In this document: in pieces, positions 53,304 to 62,036 of the stretch
Numbering within the stretch: position 1 is the first letter of the stretch
How the letters are laid out: each line of letters opens with the position of its first letter
DNA from: Lactobacillus mulieris
GTDB lineage: Bacteria; Bacillota; Bacilli; Lactobacillales; Lactobacillaceae
Assembly (NCBI RefSeq): GCF_007095465.1
Contig: NZ_SDGL01000011.1
Location: forward strand, 1-64,000
Length of the DNA stretch: 64,000 nt
Direction: 5' to 3'
Notes under the pieces: model-generated
What the model saw: the letters and a program-made list of their open reading frames with translations, nothing else
Database searches by the model: none
What the model was told of the DNA's origin: nothing
Program-made: the position numbers and the translations under genes

Positions 53304-53705
53304 GTGAATACTTTTTTATTAGTTATTGATGCGATTTTATTAGTTATTATCTTGTCATTTCTTTGCTCTTGGCTATGGAACAAATACCAAGCTAAAAGAG
53401 TTGGTGGCGCTTTAAGTAATGAAGAATTTCGAGCAGGTATGCGAAAAGCGCAAATTATCGATGTTCGTGAAAGTGCTCCATTTAAACGTAAGCATATTGA
53501 TGGAGCGCGTAATATTCCAATGACCATGTTTAAGTACCAACATGGTGAAATTAGAAAGGATTTACCTGTTTATCTTTATTCTGATGCAAGTTCTATTACT
53601 TTGCGTGCCGCAAGAATTTTGCAAAAAGACGGTTACAAAAAGATTTTTTGGCTAAAAGATGGTTTAGAAAATTGGGATGGTCGTACTAAGGCATCAAAAT
53701 ATTAA
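53304..53705 (+). CDS. membrane-anchored rhodanese-like protein
   Basis: 133-aa protein with one N-terminal membrane helix (residues 2-24) and a cytoplasmic rhodanese domain (about 40-130). The usual active-site cysteine is replaced: the loop reads YLYSDASSITLRAA with Ser/Asp where Cys is expected, so sulfur transfer is doubtful. The start is GTG at 53304 after GGAGAAAG. It ends the cyclo-ligase-rhomboid-yqgQ run (YqhL-like). Confidence 0.87.
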   Translation: MNTFLLVIDAILLVIILSFLCSWLWNKYQAKRVGGALSNEEFRAGMRKAQIIDVRESAPFKRKHIDGARNIPMTMFKYQHGEIRKDLPVYLYSDASSITLRAARILQKDGYKKIFWLKDGLENWDGRTKASKY

Positions 53706-53712
53706 TTAAACA

Positions 53713-53749
53713 AAAAAACTTGCTAGGATAAATACCAGCAAGTTTTTTT
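53713..53749 (+). terminator. terminator after the rhodanese gene, probably bidirectional
   Basis: AACTTGCT / AGCAAGTT with flanking A and T runs. It may also end the small minus-strand gene at 53795. Confidence 0.82.
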
Positions 53750-53794
53750 AGTAACTTATAATTATAATGTTAAGTAACAATTTTAAATATTGCT

Positions 53795-53974
53795 TTAACC
53801 TAAGTGAGCTGAGTGACTCTTACGGTTAGCGCGAATGCGGTTTTGTTCAATTCGCTTAGCTTCTTGTTCAGCAGGGTCTAAGACCTTCTTTTTGTATGTG
53901 AAAACACCTGCTGCAATTGTACCTAAAGTAGTAATCATTCCGGTAACAAAGCCGGCTCCAAACTTTTTAGCCAT
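53795..53974 (-). CDS. DUF3042 family small membrane-associated protein
   Basis: 59-aa protein beginning MAKKFGAGFVTGMITTLGTI, with one glycine-rich membrane helix (about residues 6-26) and a basic tail ending NRKSHSAHLG, the family's signature. AGGAGG lies seven bases before the ATG. Found in lactobacilli and relatives near miaA; function unknown. It is short enough to be missed by a 60-codon cutoff. Confidence 0.9.
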   Translation of the reverse strand: MAKKFGAGFVTGMITTLGTIAAGVFTYKKKVLDPAEQEAKRIEQNRIRANRKSHSAHLG

Positions 53975-54042
53975 TTTGAATTACCTCCTAGTTCATTTAC
54001 TTTAATTTTAGCAATATTTATCATTTTATTAAAGGAAAAGGT

Positions 54043-54963
54043 ATGCAAAAAATAATAGTTGTTGTCGGACCGACAGCTGTAGGTAAAACTAGCTTAGCGA
54101 TTAAATTGGCTCAGCAAGTAAATGGACAAATAATTTCTGGCGATTCCATGCAGATATATCGCGAGGTTTCAATTGGGACAGCTAAGGCAACTGAAGAAGA
54201 ACAAGCTGCTGCTCCCCATTTATTAATTAATCAGAAATCTGTTTTTGAAGAATATTCTGTTAAGGACTTTGTAGCAGATGCTACTAAAGCGATTGATAAA
54301 ACAATTCAAATAAAAAAAACACCGATAATTTGTGGTGGAACAGGGTTTTATATCAATGCTTTGATTAATAAATTACAGCTTGGAGAACCAGGAGAATATG
54401 AAACGAGTGTTGAACCTAAGTTTGAAGTTTTCTTAGCTGAACATGGTCCTGAAAAGTTGTGGCAACTTTTGCAAGAAAGGGATCCTCAGGCGTGTGAGAA
54501 GATTCCAGTTGAAAATACTCGGCGAGTATTACGAGCTTTAACAGTTATTGATCGGACTGGAGAAAAATTTAGTCAGCAACAAGTACAAATAAAGCCACGA
54601 TATGATGCTTTATTAATTGGTTTAAATAGTGAGCGTCAACTAGTCTATGATCGGATTAATAAGCGAGTCGATATCATGATGACTGAAGGGTTACTTGACG
54701 AAGCTAAATTTATTTATGAAAATCGAGCTAGGGAATATCAAATTCTGCAAGCAATTGGCTATAAGGAGTTTTTCCCTTATTTTGAAGGGACAAGTGATTT
54801 AAATACTTGTGTTGAGAAACTTAAACAGGCCTCAAGAAAATATGCTAAACGGCAGTTAACTTATTTTAGAAATAAGTTAACAGTAAATTGGTATGATTCT
54901 CTAAATAATCCGAATTATTTTGAAGAAATTTTAACGAAAGTAGAGCAATGGCAAAATGAATAA
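54043..54963 (+). CDS. miaA: tRNA dimethylallyltransferase
   Basis: 306-aa prenyltransferase that adds dimethylallyl to A37 of tRNAs reading UNN codons (for example the Phe, Tyr, Trp, Cys, Leu and Ser tRNAs of this window). Walker A-like GPTAVGKT is at residues 8-15; the DSMQIYREVSIGTAK substrate motif and the CGGTGFYINAL segment follow. AAGGAAAAGG precedes the ATG. It overlaps the next gene by eight bases. Confidence 0.95.
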   Translation: MQKIIVVVGPTAVGKTSLAIKLAQQVNGQIISGDSMQIYREVSIGTAKATEEEQAAAPHLLINQKSVFEEYSVKDFVADATKAIDKTIQIKKTPIICGGTGFYINALINKLQLGEPGEYETSVEPKFEVFLAEHGPEKLWQLLQERDPQACEKIPVENTRRVLRALTVIDRTGEKFSQQQVQIKPRYDALLIGLNSERQLVYDRINKRVDIMMTEGLLDEAKFIYENRAREYQILQAIGYKEFFPYFEGTSDLNTCVEKLKQASRKYAKRQLTYFRNKLTVNWYDSLNNPNYFEEILTKVEQWQNE

Positions 54964-56203
54964 TTATCCTAAAGAACTAATTCAAATAGTTAAAGAGGTA
55001 AATAACTTAATTGCCCCTAAATTAGCAGAGCTTGATGAACAAGTTGTGTATAATCAAGCCAAAGTATTAGAAACTTATAAGCATGCTAGTGTTGCTGAAG
55101 CTGATTTAAAAGGGACAAATGGATATGGTGATGATGATACAGGGCGCGATAAGCTAGAGCAGATTTTTGCGGAAGTATTTCAAACTGAAGCTGCCTTAGT
55201 ACGTCCGCAATTTGTTTCAGGCACACATACATTGGCAACAGCTATGAAAGGAAATTTACAAGCAGGCGATACTTTAACTTATTTGACCGGGATGCCATAT
55301 GATACTTTACAAACTGTTATTGGTCTTACACCACATAAGCAAGGAACCTTGATGCAAAGAGGTATTAAGTTTTCTTATGTTCCATTAAAAAATAATCAAG
55401 TTGATTACCAGGCTGCTAAAGAAATTCTGCTTCGTGATAAGCCAAAAATGGTTGCAATTCAAAGATCTAAAGGATATAGCACTAGACCAAGTTATAATGT
55501 GGAGCAAATTAAAGAAATGATTGCTTTTGTCAAAGAAGTTTTACCATCAGCAATTGTTTTTATTGATAACTGTTATGGGGAATTTTCTGAAAAGCATGAA
55601 CCAACAGAATATGGAGCAGATTTAATGGCTGGTTCTTTGATAAAAAATGGTGGTGGTGGAATTGCCAAAACAGGTGGTTACATTGTAGGAAAAAAGCAAT
55701 TGGTTGAAAATGCCACTTATGAATTACTAGCACCAGGATGTGAAGAAGAAGGAGCTACTTTAACTAATATGCAAGATTTCTTGCAGGGCTTTTTCATTGC
55801 TCCTAATACTGTGGTAAATGCTATAAAAGGTATGGTTTTTAGTAGTGCGCTGTTAGAAAAAATGGGTTTAGAAGTTGCTCCAAGATGGGATGCAGTTAGA
55901 ACGGATTTGATTCAAAATATTATTTTTCATGATCCAGAAAAAATGGTTAAATTTGCCAAAGAGCTGCAAAAGAATTCTCCAGTTGATTCTTTTGTAGACC
56001 CTGTTCCATACAATATGCCAGGTTATGAAGATAAAGTTGTAATGGCAGCTGGGACCTTTGTTTCAGGTTCAACAATTGAATTTTCTGCTGATGGTCCAAT
56101 TAGAGAACCATATGCATTATATATGCAAGGTGGATTAACTTATGCCCATGTAAAAATTGCTGTAATGAATGCAGTTAATGAATTGTTTTTTAAGAAAGTT
56201 TAA
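54956..56203 (+). CDS. YnbB-like PLP-dependent enzyme (methionine gamma-lyase / aluminum-resistance family)
   Basis: 415-aa fold-type I PLP enzyme of the family named after plant aluminum resistance and annotated as methionine gamma-lyase family protein. The likely PLP lysine is in SLIKNGGGGIAKTGGYIVG, and the partner aspartate in FIDNCYGEFSE. It overlaps miaA by eight bases and precedes glnA; the order miaA-ynbB-glnA resembles B. subtilis (with hfq and glnR removed). Its real reaction is not established. Confidence 0.88.
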   Translation: MNNYPKELIQIVKEVNNLIAPKLAELDEQVVYNQAKVLETYKHASVAEADLKGTNGYGDDDTGRDKLEQIFAEVFQTEAALVRPQFVSGTHTLATAMKGNLQAGDTLTYLTGMPYDTLQTVIGLTPHKQGTLMQRGIKFSYVPLKNNQVDYQAAKEILLRDKPKMVAIQRSKGYSTRPSYNVEQIKEMIAFVKEVLPSAIVFIDNCYGEFSEKHEPTEYGADLMAGSLIKNGGGGIAKTGGYIVGKKQLVENATYELLAPGCEEEGATLTNMQDFLQGFFIAPNTVVNAIKGMVFSSALLEKMGLEVAPRWDAVRTDLIQNIIFHDPEKMVKFAKELQKNSPVDSFVDPVPYNMPGYEDKVVMAAGTFVSGSTIEFSADGPIREPYALYMQGGLTYAHVKIAVMNAVNELFFKKV

Positions 56204-56219
56204 ATATTAATAAAAAATT

Positions 56220-56244
56220 AGAGCTGATTTCAGCTCTTTTTTTT
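56220..56244 (+). terminator. terminator after the ynbB-like gene
   Basis: AGAGCTGA-TT-TCAGCTCT followed by T's. The 2-nt apparent loop means the closing pairs must open. Confidence 0.78.
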
Positions 56245-56342
56245 AGACCAATTTTCTTTTCTAGCCTTACTTACACATATGTTTTTTATACTTTTGAAAA
56301 ATAAGTAGTCCAATATAATTAGCATAAAATAACTATACCAGT

Positions 56343-56371
56343 TTGACAAAATAAAAAACAAAGGCTATTAT
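56343..56371 (+). promoter_or_regulatory. glnA promoter
   Basis: TTGACA at 56343-56348 and TATTAT at 56366-56371, 17-bp spacer, about 80 nt before the ATG. I see no convincing GlnR box (TGTNA-N7-TNACA), although GlnR control is usual for this gene. Confidence 0.8.
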
Positions 56372-56456
56372 ATGGCTATGTTCTTAGGAAATATAATTGA
56401 TTCTAGGACTATACCAATTTTGTTACGATAGAAAGATTATGTTAACAGGTGGAAAT

Positions 56457-57794
56457 ATGAAGAAAGTATACACTGAAGAAGAAATTCGTAAAATTGTTAG
56501 AGACCAAAATGTACGTTTCTTACGTTTATGCTTCACAGACATCAATGGTACATTAAAGAATGTTGAAGTTCCTCTTAGTCAATTAGATAAAGTTTTGGCA
56601 AACGAAATTCGTTTTGATGGTTCAAGTATTGATGGATACGTTCGAATCGAAGAAAGTGACATGGTTTTATACCCTGACTTCTCAACTTGGGCAGTATTAC
56701 CTTGGGGCGATAATGAAGGCGGCAAGATTGGTCGTTTGATTTGTTCAGTTCATAATACTGATGGTACTCCATTTGCTGGTGACCCAAGAAACAACTTAAA
56801 GCGTGTTGTTGCTGAAATGAAAGATATGGGCTACAGCAACTTTGAAATTGGGTTTGAAGCTGAATTCTTCTTGTTCAAAGAAGATAGTGAAGGTAACTGG
56901 ACTACTAAGCCAACTGATCAAAGTTCATACTTCGATATGGCTAGCGAAGATGAAGGTGCTAAGTGCCGTCGTGATATTGTTGAAACTTTGGAAAAGATTG
57001 GTTTCGAAGTTGAAGCAGCTCACCACGAAGTTGGTGCTGGTCAACAAGAAATTGATTTCCGCTTTGATGATGCAGTTGCTACTGCAGATAAGGTTTTAAC
57101 TTTCAAGATGGTTGTTAAGCAAATTGCTAAAAAGCATGGCTTACATGCAACCTTTATGCCAAAGCCAGTTGAAGGCTTACCTGGTTCAGGTATGCACACT
57201 AATATGTCATTATTCAAAGATGGCAAGAATGTCTTTTATGACAAGGATGGCGAATACAAGTTATCAAAGACAGCTCTTTACTTCTTAAATGGTATTTTAA
57301 GCCATGCAAGAGCCTTAACTTGTGTTGGTAATCCAACTGTTAACTCATACAAGCGTTTAATTCCAGGGTTTGAAGCTCCTGTATATATTTCATGGGCTAA
57401 CAAGAACCGTTCACCACTTGTTCGTATTCCAGATGCTGAAGAAATTGGTACTCGTCTTGAAATGCGTTCAGCTGACCCAACAGCTAACCCATACTTATTA
57501 TTAGCAGCTTGCTTAAAGGCTGGTCTTGAAGGTATCAAGGAAGCTAAGATGCCAATGGCCCCAATTACTTCAAATGTCTTTGAAATGTCTGCTGAAGAAA
57601 AGAAGGAAAGAGGAATTATTGCTTTACCTTCAACTTTGCATAATGCTACTAAGTACTTCAAGCAAGATAAGTTAATCCAAGACGCTTTAGGTGAACACTT
57701 AACTCAAAGCTTTATTGAATCTAAAGAACTTGAATGGGCTCAATACACTCAAAGTGTTTCAGATTGGGAAAGAAATCGTTACATGAACTACTAA
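56457..57794 (+). CDS. glnA: glutamine synthetase, type I
   Basis: 445-aa GSI-alpha enzyme that makes glutamine from glutamate, ammonia and ATP. The beta-grasp domain has [18 protein letters not shown]; the catalytic core has GFEAEFFLF, the [13 protein letters not shown] metal ligands, [10 protein letters not shown] and NRSPLVRIP. The adenylylation-site insertion of GSI-beta is absent, so feedback control is expected instead. The ATG at 56457 after AGGTGG gives the standard start; the frame is open 20 codons further up without a good ribosome site. glnR is not adjacent. Confidence 0.95.
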   Translation: MKKVYTEEEIRKIVRDQNVRFLRLCFTDINGTLKNVEVPLSQLDKVLANEIRFDGSSIDGYVRIEESDMVLYPDFSTWAVLPWGDNEGGKIGRLICSVHNTDGTPFAGDPRNNLKRVVAEMKDMGYSNFEIGFEAEFFLFKEDSEGNWTTKPTDQSSYFDMASEDEGAKCRRDIVETLEKIGFEVEAAHHEVGAGQQEIDFRFDDAVATADKVLTFKMVVKQIAKKHGLHATFMPKPVEGLPGSGMHTNMSLFKDGKNVFYDKDGEYKLSKTALYFLNGILSHARALTCVGNPTVNSYKRLIPGFEAPVYISWANKNRSPLVRIPDAEEIGTRLEMRSADPTANPYLLLAACLKAGLEGIKEAKMPMAPITSNVFEMSAEEKKERGIIALPSTLHNATKYFKQDKLIQDALGEHLTQSFIESKELEWAQYTQSVSDWERNRYMNY

Positions 57795-57822
57795 TATGTA
57801 GTAATAACTATCTGAATACTAT

Positions 57823-57853
57823 AAAAGGAGAGGTTTATACCTCTCCTTTTTAT
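57823..57853 (+). terminator. bidirectional terminator between glnA and the phosphorylase
   Basis: AAAAGGAGAGG / CCTCTCCTTTT with a TTTATA loop, ending in T's; it touches the stop codon of the minus-strand gene. Confidence 0.85.
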
Positions 57854-58605
57854 ATTGCTGTTAAAATATCACAAGCTAGACCCACGACATCCTTTTGGCG
57901 CGTTTGCCCCCAGTTGCGTGCATCATGTTCAAAATTAGCTAAGCTGTCAGCAGAGTATAGAATCTGAGCAAATTGAACCTGGCGTAATTGGCAACAAGCG
58001 GCCATTGCGGCACATTCCATTTCAACAACCGATATTCCTTCAGCTAGATGCTGTTCAACTTTAGCTTTAGTTTCTCTGAAAAAGCCATCAGTTGTCCAAG
58101 TGGTTACTTCGGTGTAGGGCAGGCTTCTTTTTTCAAGTTGCTCTTTAACTTGCGTCACTAATGGACTAACTAAGTTGATGTAACGGCTTGGAGCTAGATA
58201 ATGAAAACTGGTGCCTTCATCACGCAAGGCTTTAGTTGGTAAAAAGAAGTCACCTTCATTTCCAGAAGTTAAAGCGCCACAAGAGCCAATTGCTAGCACT
58301 TCTTTTACACCATAGGCAATTAGCCAATCAAGAAGTTGAACAGCAGCACTAGCACCTAAAGGTGGGCGAACAAGTGAAAGAGTTTGATTATGATACTGAA
58401 CTTGGTAAACAGAAAAGTTGCAAGCAAAAGTCTCAAAGTTGGCAGCAATTTTATAATCTTTATCAGCTAAAAAAGCTTGAAAATTTTCATCAGTGACAAA
58501 AGGATAGACAAGCTTGTCAGCAAAATCGCATCCCAAATTTTCGTGATTAGGATTAAGAACAGCGTTAGGATTTGAATCGAAGTTCATTAATGATAATTTT
58601 TCCAC
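57850..58605 (-). CDS. nucleoside phosphorylase (PNP/UDP family)
   Basis: About 251 aa. The phosphate-binding loop is RPPLGASAAVQ; GSCGALTSGNEGDFFLP and the VEMECAAMAA motif bind ribose and base. The family splits nucleosides with phosphate; sequence resembles uridine phosphorylase-type enzymes, but base preference is unclear. Start: GTG at 58605 about eight bases after AGAGG; a GTG at 58614 is the alternative. Divergent from a BMP-type nucleoside-binding lipoprotein, which suggests a nucleoside salvage pair. Confidence 0.87.
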   Translation of the reverse strand: MEKLSLMNFDSNPNAVLNPNHENLGCDFADKLVYPFVTDENFQAFLADKDYKIAANFETFACNFSVYQVQYHNQTLSLVRPPLGASAAVQLLDWLIAYGVKEVLAIGSCGALTSGNEGDFFLPTKALRDEGTSFHYLAPSRYINLVSPLVTQVKEQLEKRSLPYTEVTTWTTDGFFRETKAKVEQHLAEGISVVEMECAAMAACCQLRQVQFAQILYSADSLANFEHDARNWGQTRQKDVVGLACDILTAI

Positions 58606-58796
58606 ATTTTTCACCTCTTAATAATATTTATTTAATAATATCATAATAGGCAATGCGAATCTAGCTAGTGTTTCTTAATATATAAAAGTGTGCAAATATT
58701 TGTTATTATATTTTACTATTTTGCATTGACAAAAATCGGTCAAAAAGATATCGTATTATAGAATTTGTTCGCTTTTATGTTAGAAGGAGATTTTTG

Positions 58797-59879
58797 ATGA
58801 AGAAGACGCAAATCAAAGCTGTAGTAGCTAGTGGACTAATGGGTGTTATTCTATTAACTCTATCTGGGTGTCGTGCGAAACGTTCGCTTAGTCAAAATAA
58901 TGCGAAGAATAAGCATTCAATTGCCCTGATTACGGATATTAGTGGAGTTGATGATCACTCTTTTACTGAAGCTGCTTGGCTCGGATTTAAAGCTTTTGGT
59001 AAAGAACATAAACTTAGTCAAGGAATGGGAGGATATCAATATTTTCAATCTAATAGTGAAGGAGATTTTGTCCCTAACTTCAATCAAGCAGCTAGTGCTG
59101 GATTTGAAACTTTATATGGAGTAGGGTATGCATTAAAAGAAGCTGTTGCCACAGTAGCACAAAAATATCCTGAAAAAAATTTCGTTATTATGGATGATGT
59201 TATTGAAGGGCGAAAGAATGTAGTTAGTGCAACTTTTAAATCTAACGAAGCATCATACTTAGCAGGAGTTGCTGCGGCATATACTACCAAAACTAATACT
59301 GTTGGTTTTATTGGTGGAGCTAAATCGACAGTACTAGACTTGTTTGAAGCAGGTTTTAAACAAGGGGTCCGTGATACAGCTAAAAAATTAGGTAGAAATA
59401 TCACAATCTTAGATCAGTATGTTGGAGATTTCACTTCAACTGACAAGGCTAAAGCAATTGCTCAATCTATGTATGCAAAAAAAGCTGATATTATTTATCA
59501 AGCAGCAGCAACTGCTGGTAATGGAGTTTTTCAAGAAGCCAAGAATCTCAATAAAACAAGAAGCGAAAAGAATAAAGTTTGGGTAATTGGGGTTGATTCG
59601 GATCAATCAGCTCAAGGTGAATATACTAATAGTAGTGGTAAGAAAGATAATTGTACGTTAACTTCAGTATTAAAGGGATTGGGCTATGCTGTTAAAGATA
59701 TTGCTGATAAAGCATATATTGGTAAGTTCCCTGATGGTCAGCACTTAGTTTACGGCTTAGAGCATAATGGTGTTTCAATTACTAAGGGCAATTTATCTAC
59801 TAATGCATGGAAGGCGAGTCAAACAGCTAGAAGTCAAATTATTGCAGGAAAAATAACCGTAGAAAAAACACCAAAATAA
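58797..59879 (+). CDS. BMP-family basic membrane lipoprotein, nucleoside-binding
   Basis: 360-aa extracellular lipoprotein with signal peptide and lipobox LSGC (Cys about residue 25). The BMP domain has the typical ITDISGVDDHSFTEAAW start, FGFIGG-like VGFIGGAKSTV, and WVIGVDSDQS near the C-terminal half. Homologues are solute-binding proteins of guanosine/nucleoside ABC importers. AAGGAGA lies eight bases before the ATG. No permease or ATPase genes follow, so it must work with a transporter encoded elsewhere. Confidence 0.9.
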   Translation: MKKTQIKAVVASGLMGVILLTLSGCRAKRSLSQNNAKNKHSIALITDISGVDDHSFTEAAWLGFKAFGKEHKLSQGMGGYQYFQSNSEGDFVPNFNQAASAGFETLYGVGYALKEAVATVAQKYPEKNFVIMDDVIEGRKNVVSATFKSNEASYLAGVAAAYTTKTNTVGFIGGAKSTVLDLFEAGFKQGVRDTAKKLGRNITILDQYVGDFTSTDKAKAIAQSMYAKKADIIYQAAATAGNGVFQEAKNLNKTRSEKNKVWVIGVDSDQSAQGEYTNSSGKKDNCTLTSVLKGLGYAVKDIADKAYIGKFPDGQHLVYGLEHNGVSITKGNLSTNAWKASQTARSQIIAGKITVEKTPK

Positions 59880-59910
59880 AGTAAAAAGTACAATTAATGA
59901 TTTTTTGAAG

Positions 59911-59959
59911 CATCTCATAATTGTTAGGTATAGGTCTAACGATTGTGAGGTGTTTTTTT
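59911..59959 (+). terminator. terminator of the BMP lipoprotein gene
   Basis: Long stem CATCTCATAATTGTTAG / CTAACGATTGTGAGGTG with one mismatch and seven T. Confidence 0.9.
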
Positions 59960-59993
59960 ATATCTGATGTGAGAGTAATAGAACAGGCTTTGT

Positions 59994-60096
59994 AATTTTC
60001 TGTGAACTGAAAATTTATGGGATGTTTAGCATAATTTTCTGTAAACTGAAAATTTATAGAAATTTCAGCCAAATTTTCTCTCAACTGAAAACTTTA
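59994..60096. repeat. three tandem 25-bp repeats with 39-bp period
   Basis: Copies at 59994-60018, 60033-60057 and 60072-60096, each separated by 14 bp of unlike sequence. Core TTTTCTGTGAACTGAAAA; copy 2 differs by one base and copy 3 by several. Each unit is itself an imperfect inverted repeat (TTTTC...GAAAA). On the minus strand the period keeps a reading frame giving INFQFTENY-type 13-residue repeats, but that frame runs through the terminator. The 349 bp between the BMP and MFS genes hold this array, a terminator, a palindrome and a promoter. Confidence 0.8.
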
Positions 60097-60103
60097 CTAA
60101 AGA

Positions 60104-60115
60104 TATATCGATATA
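60104..60115. repeat. 12-bp perfect palindrome
   Basis: TATATCGATATA, directly after the third repeat and about 75 bp before the MFS promoter. Could be an operator; it is short and AT-rich. Confidence 0.45.
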
Positions 60116-60184
60116 CTGACCAAAAATATATAGTGATTTAATAAGCAAAAATTTTAAAACTCATTCAAGCAAGAACTATAATCT

Positions 60185-60193
60185 TGGTATGAT
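60185..60193 (+). promoter_or_regulatory. extended -10 promoter of the MFS gene
   Basis: TGGTATGAT, a TGn extended -10; a weak -35 TTCAAG lies 18 bp upstream of TATGAT. Confidence 0.55.
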
Positions 60194-60228
60194 ATAAATA
60201 GAAACAATAATAAATTCTAGGAGGAATT

Positions 60229-61407
60229 ATGGACAAAGATAAAGGAAAAACTGTTTATACTAAAGATGTATTTTTAGTAATGGCGGCTTCATTTTTCTTC
60301 ATGTTTAGCGTGATGTTTATTACGCCCTTAATCAATGGATATGCGATTAGCTTAGGTGCTAGTAGTAGCTTTGCCGGATTTGTAGTCGGAATAATGAGTG
60401 TTGCTTCACTTTTTTTACGTCCTATTGCAGGTAATATTACTGATATTTTTTCAAAATATCGGTTGTCTTTAATTGGTGGAATATTGATTGCAATCGGAAT
60501 TATTGGATATGTAATCACACCTAATAGTGAGTTGCTCTTATTATTCAGATTAATAAATGGAACTGGCTTTGTGTTATGTACAGTATGTATGACTACTTGG
60601 CTTGGTGCGCTTGTTCCGCGAAGTCATGTTGGACAAGCAATGGGCTTTTATGGCTTAATGAATGCGTTAGATATGGCAATCGCACCAGCAATTGCTATTG
60701 ATGTATACCATACAATTGGTTATCGTAATTCATTTATTTTGGCAGCAGTAGCCAGCATTTTGATGATTATCGTCATTCAATTCGTTGAAAATCATGCCAT
60801 GCCGAAGGTAAGAAAAAATAAACTAAAGAAAAAGTTTAAGTTGGTTCAGAAAAATGCTTTTCCTGTTACAATTTTGACTGCTTTATTTGCAATTCCGTAT
60901 TTTATTACCCAGGCTGATATTGTGATTTATGCTGAGCAAAAACATCTTGATATTCACGTGGGGATGTATTTTGTAATTTATGCGATTGTTTTACTAGTAC
61001 TGCGGATTGTATTAAAGAACTTTTTTGATACTGTAAGGTTTGGAGTTTGGCTTTATGTTGCGGCAGCTAGCATGTTCTTTTATTTATTTATATTAGCAAT
61101 TATGACTAATGACTTAATGATGGGGCTTGCCGCAATTGGAATGACTGTGGGGTATGGAATTATATATTCGGTTTTGCAGTCAACGGCGTTATTGTTAGCA
61201 CCACTTGAAGAACAAGGATTAGCTAGTTCGACCTTTTATATGGGAATTGACTTGGGGATGAGTTTTGGACCAATTATTGCTGGATTCATTGATACTTATT
61301 TGCCAATTCAATATTTCTATTTGGTGCAATTGATTTTAGTACCCTTAGTTTTAATTGTTTACTTTGTTTATCGCAAGCGGCTAAATGGAGCGATTGATCA
61401 ACATTAA
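60229..61407 (+). CDS. MFS transporter
   Basis: 392-aa major facilitator with 12 predicted helices. The loop 2-3 motif region reads LRPIAGNITDIFSKYRLSLIGG, typical of YfcJ/drug-type exporters. AGGAGG is six bases before the ATG. It stands alone with its own promoter and terminator. Substrate unknown; neighbouring nucleoside genes do not prove a link. Confidence 0.88.
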   Translation: MDKDKGKTVYTKDVFLVMAASFFFMFSVMFITPLINGYAISLGASSSFAGFVVGIMSVASLFLRPIAGNITDIFSKYRLSLIGGILIAIGIIGYVITPNSELLLLFRLINGTGFVLCTVCMTTWLGALVPRSHVGQAMGFYGLMNALDMAIAPAIAIDVYHTIGYRNSFILAAVASILMIIVIQFVENHAMPKVRKNKLKKKFKLVQKNAFPVTILTALFAIPYFITQADIVIYAEQKHLDIHVGMYFVIYAIVLLVLRIVLKNFFDTVRFGVWLYVAAASMFFYLFILAIMTNDLMMGLAAIGMTVGYGIIYSVLQSTALLLAPLEEQGLASSTFYMGIDLGMSFGPIIAGFIDTYLPIQYFYLVQLILVPLVLIVYFVYRKRLNGAIDQH

Positions 61408-61419
61408 AGTGAAAATAAG

Positions 61420-61450
61420 AAAGTCATCGGAAAATCCCGATGACTTTTTT
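61420..61450 (+). terminator. bidirectional terminator after the MFS gene
   Basis: AAAGTCATCGG / CCGATGACTTT with an AAAAT-type loop and six T; also placed to end the minus-strand membrane protein gene. Confidence 0.88.
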
Positions 61451-61454
61451 GTTA

Positions 61455-61964
61455 CTAATATAAGAATGGAATAACAGGGGAAATTTGTTTGAAAAAGGCA
61501 TTTTTAGTTTCTAAACTGCATTTCCAAAACCAAGTGCCTTCTTTATGAAATCCATAAAATAATGCGAAGATTAAATCAAATCCCAAAATTGCTAGATAAG
61601 GAATTAAAAGTAATAAAGCATCTTCACTAGCTAGATTGCCCCAAGCAATCAGTTGCAAGCCAATTGAAAAAAACATGATGCCTGCATAATTGCGATGTTG
61701 CTTAATTACAAAAATTAAAATAAGAGTCATAGCTATTAATGAAACTACTCCATCAATTATTAGTAAAGAAGTATAAGTTAAGCTAGTTAAAACTTTAACA
61801 GCGATAACTAAGATTAAGTTAAAGAGTCCAAATAATATGCTTACTTTAATACCTGGCAGTAAATCCTTAACCTTTAAATTGGTATTTGTAGCAAGGAAAG
61901 TTCGTGTAAGGACTGCGGATACAATAAGAATGCAAGGGATGATGTAAAGAAATTGAAATAACAT
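61455..61964 (-). CDS. unknown small membrane protein
   Basis: About 169 aa from MLFQFLYIIPC, with five predicted hydrophobic helices and few charged residues; I do not recognise the family. The frame is open 18 codons further up, but a good -10 box (TATAAT, minus strand, 62007-62002) lies inside that stretch, so the start must be downstream: ATG 61964 or GTG 61973. A cre-like site overlaps the -35 region. It lies between an MFS gene and pepX. Confidence 0.65.
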   Translation of the reverse strand: MLFQFLYIIPCILIVSAVLTRTFLATNTNLKVKDLLPGIKVSILFGLFNLILVIAVKVLTSLTYTSLLIIDGVVSLIAMTLILIFVIKQHRNYAGIMFFSIGLQLIAWGNLASEDALLLLIPYLAILGFDLIFALFYGFHKEGTWFWKCSLETKNAFFKQISPVIPFLY

Positions 61965-62022
61965 TTTGTCCACATCTTTTGATATAACTTTTCCTAATTT
62001 AATTATACAGGCCCCCATCCTT

Positions 62023-62036
62023 GGAAAGCGCTTTAA
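62023..62036 (-). promoter_or_regulatory. cre-like site at the promoter of the unknown membrane protein
   Basis: GGAAAGCGCTTTAA matches TGAAAGCGCTTTCA at 12 of 14 positions with a perfect AAAGCGCTTT core. It overlaps the -35 region of a minus-strand promoter whose -10 TATAAT is at 62007-62002, suggesting CcpA repression. Confidence 0.6.

Noticed and set aside
56401..56456. GlnR operator before glnA
   Set aside because: TGTTA-like pieces occur but none has the TGTNA-N7-TNACA spacing.
59994..60096. CRISPR-like array (25-bp repeats, short unlike spacers)
   Set aside because: Spacers are only 14 bp, copies diverge, there are only three, and no cas genes are present.
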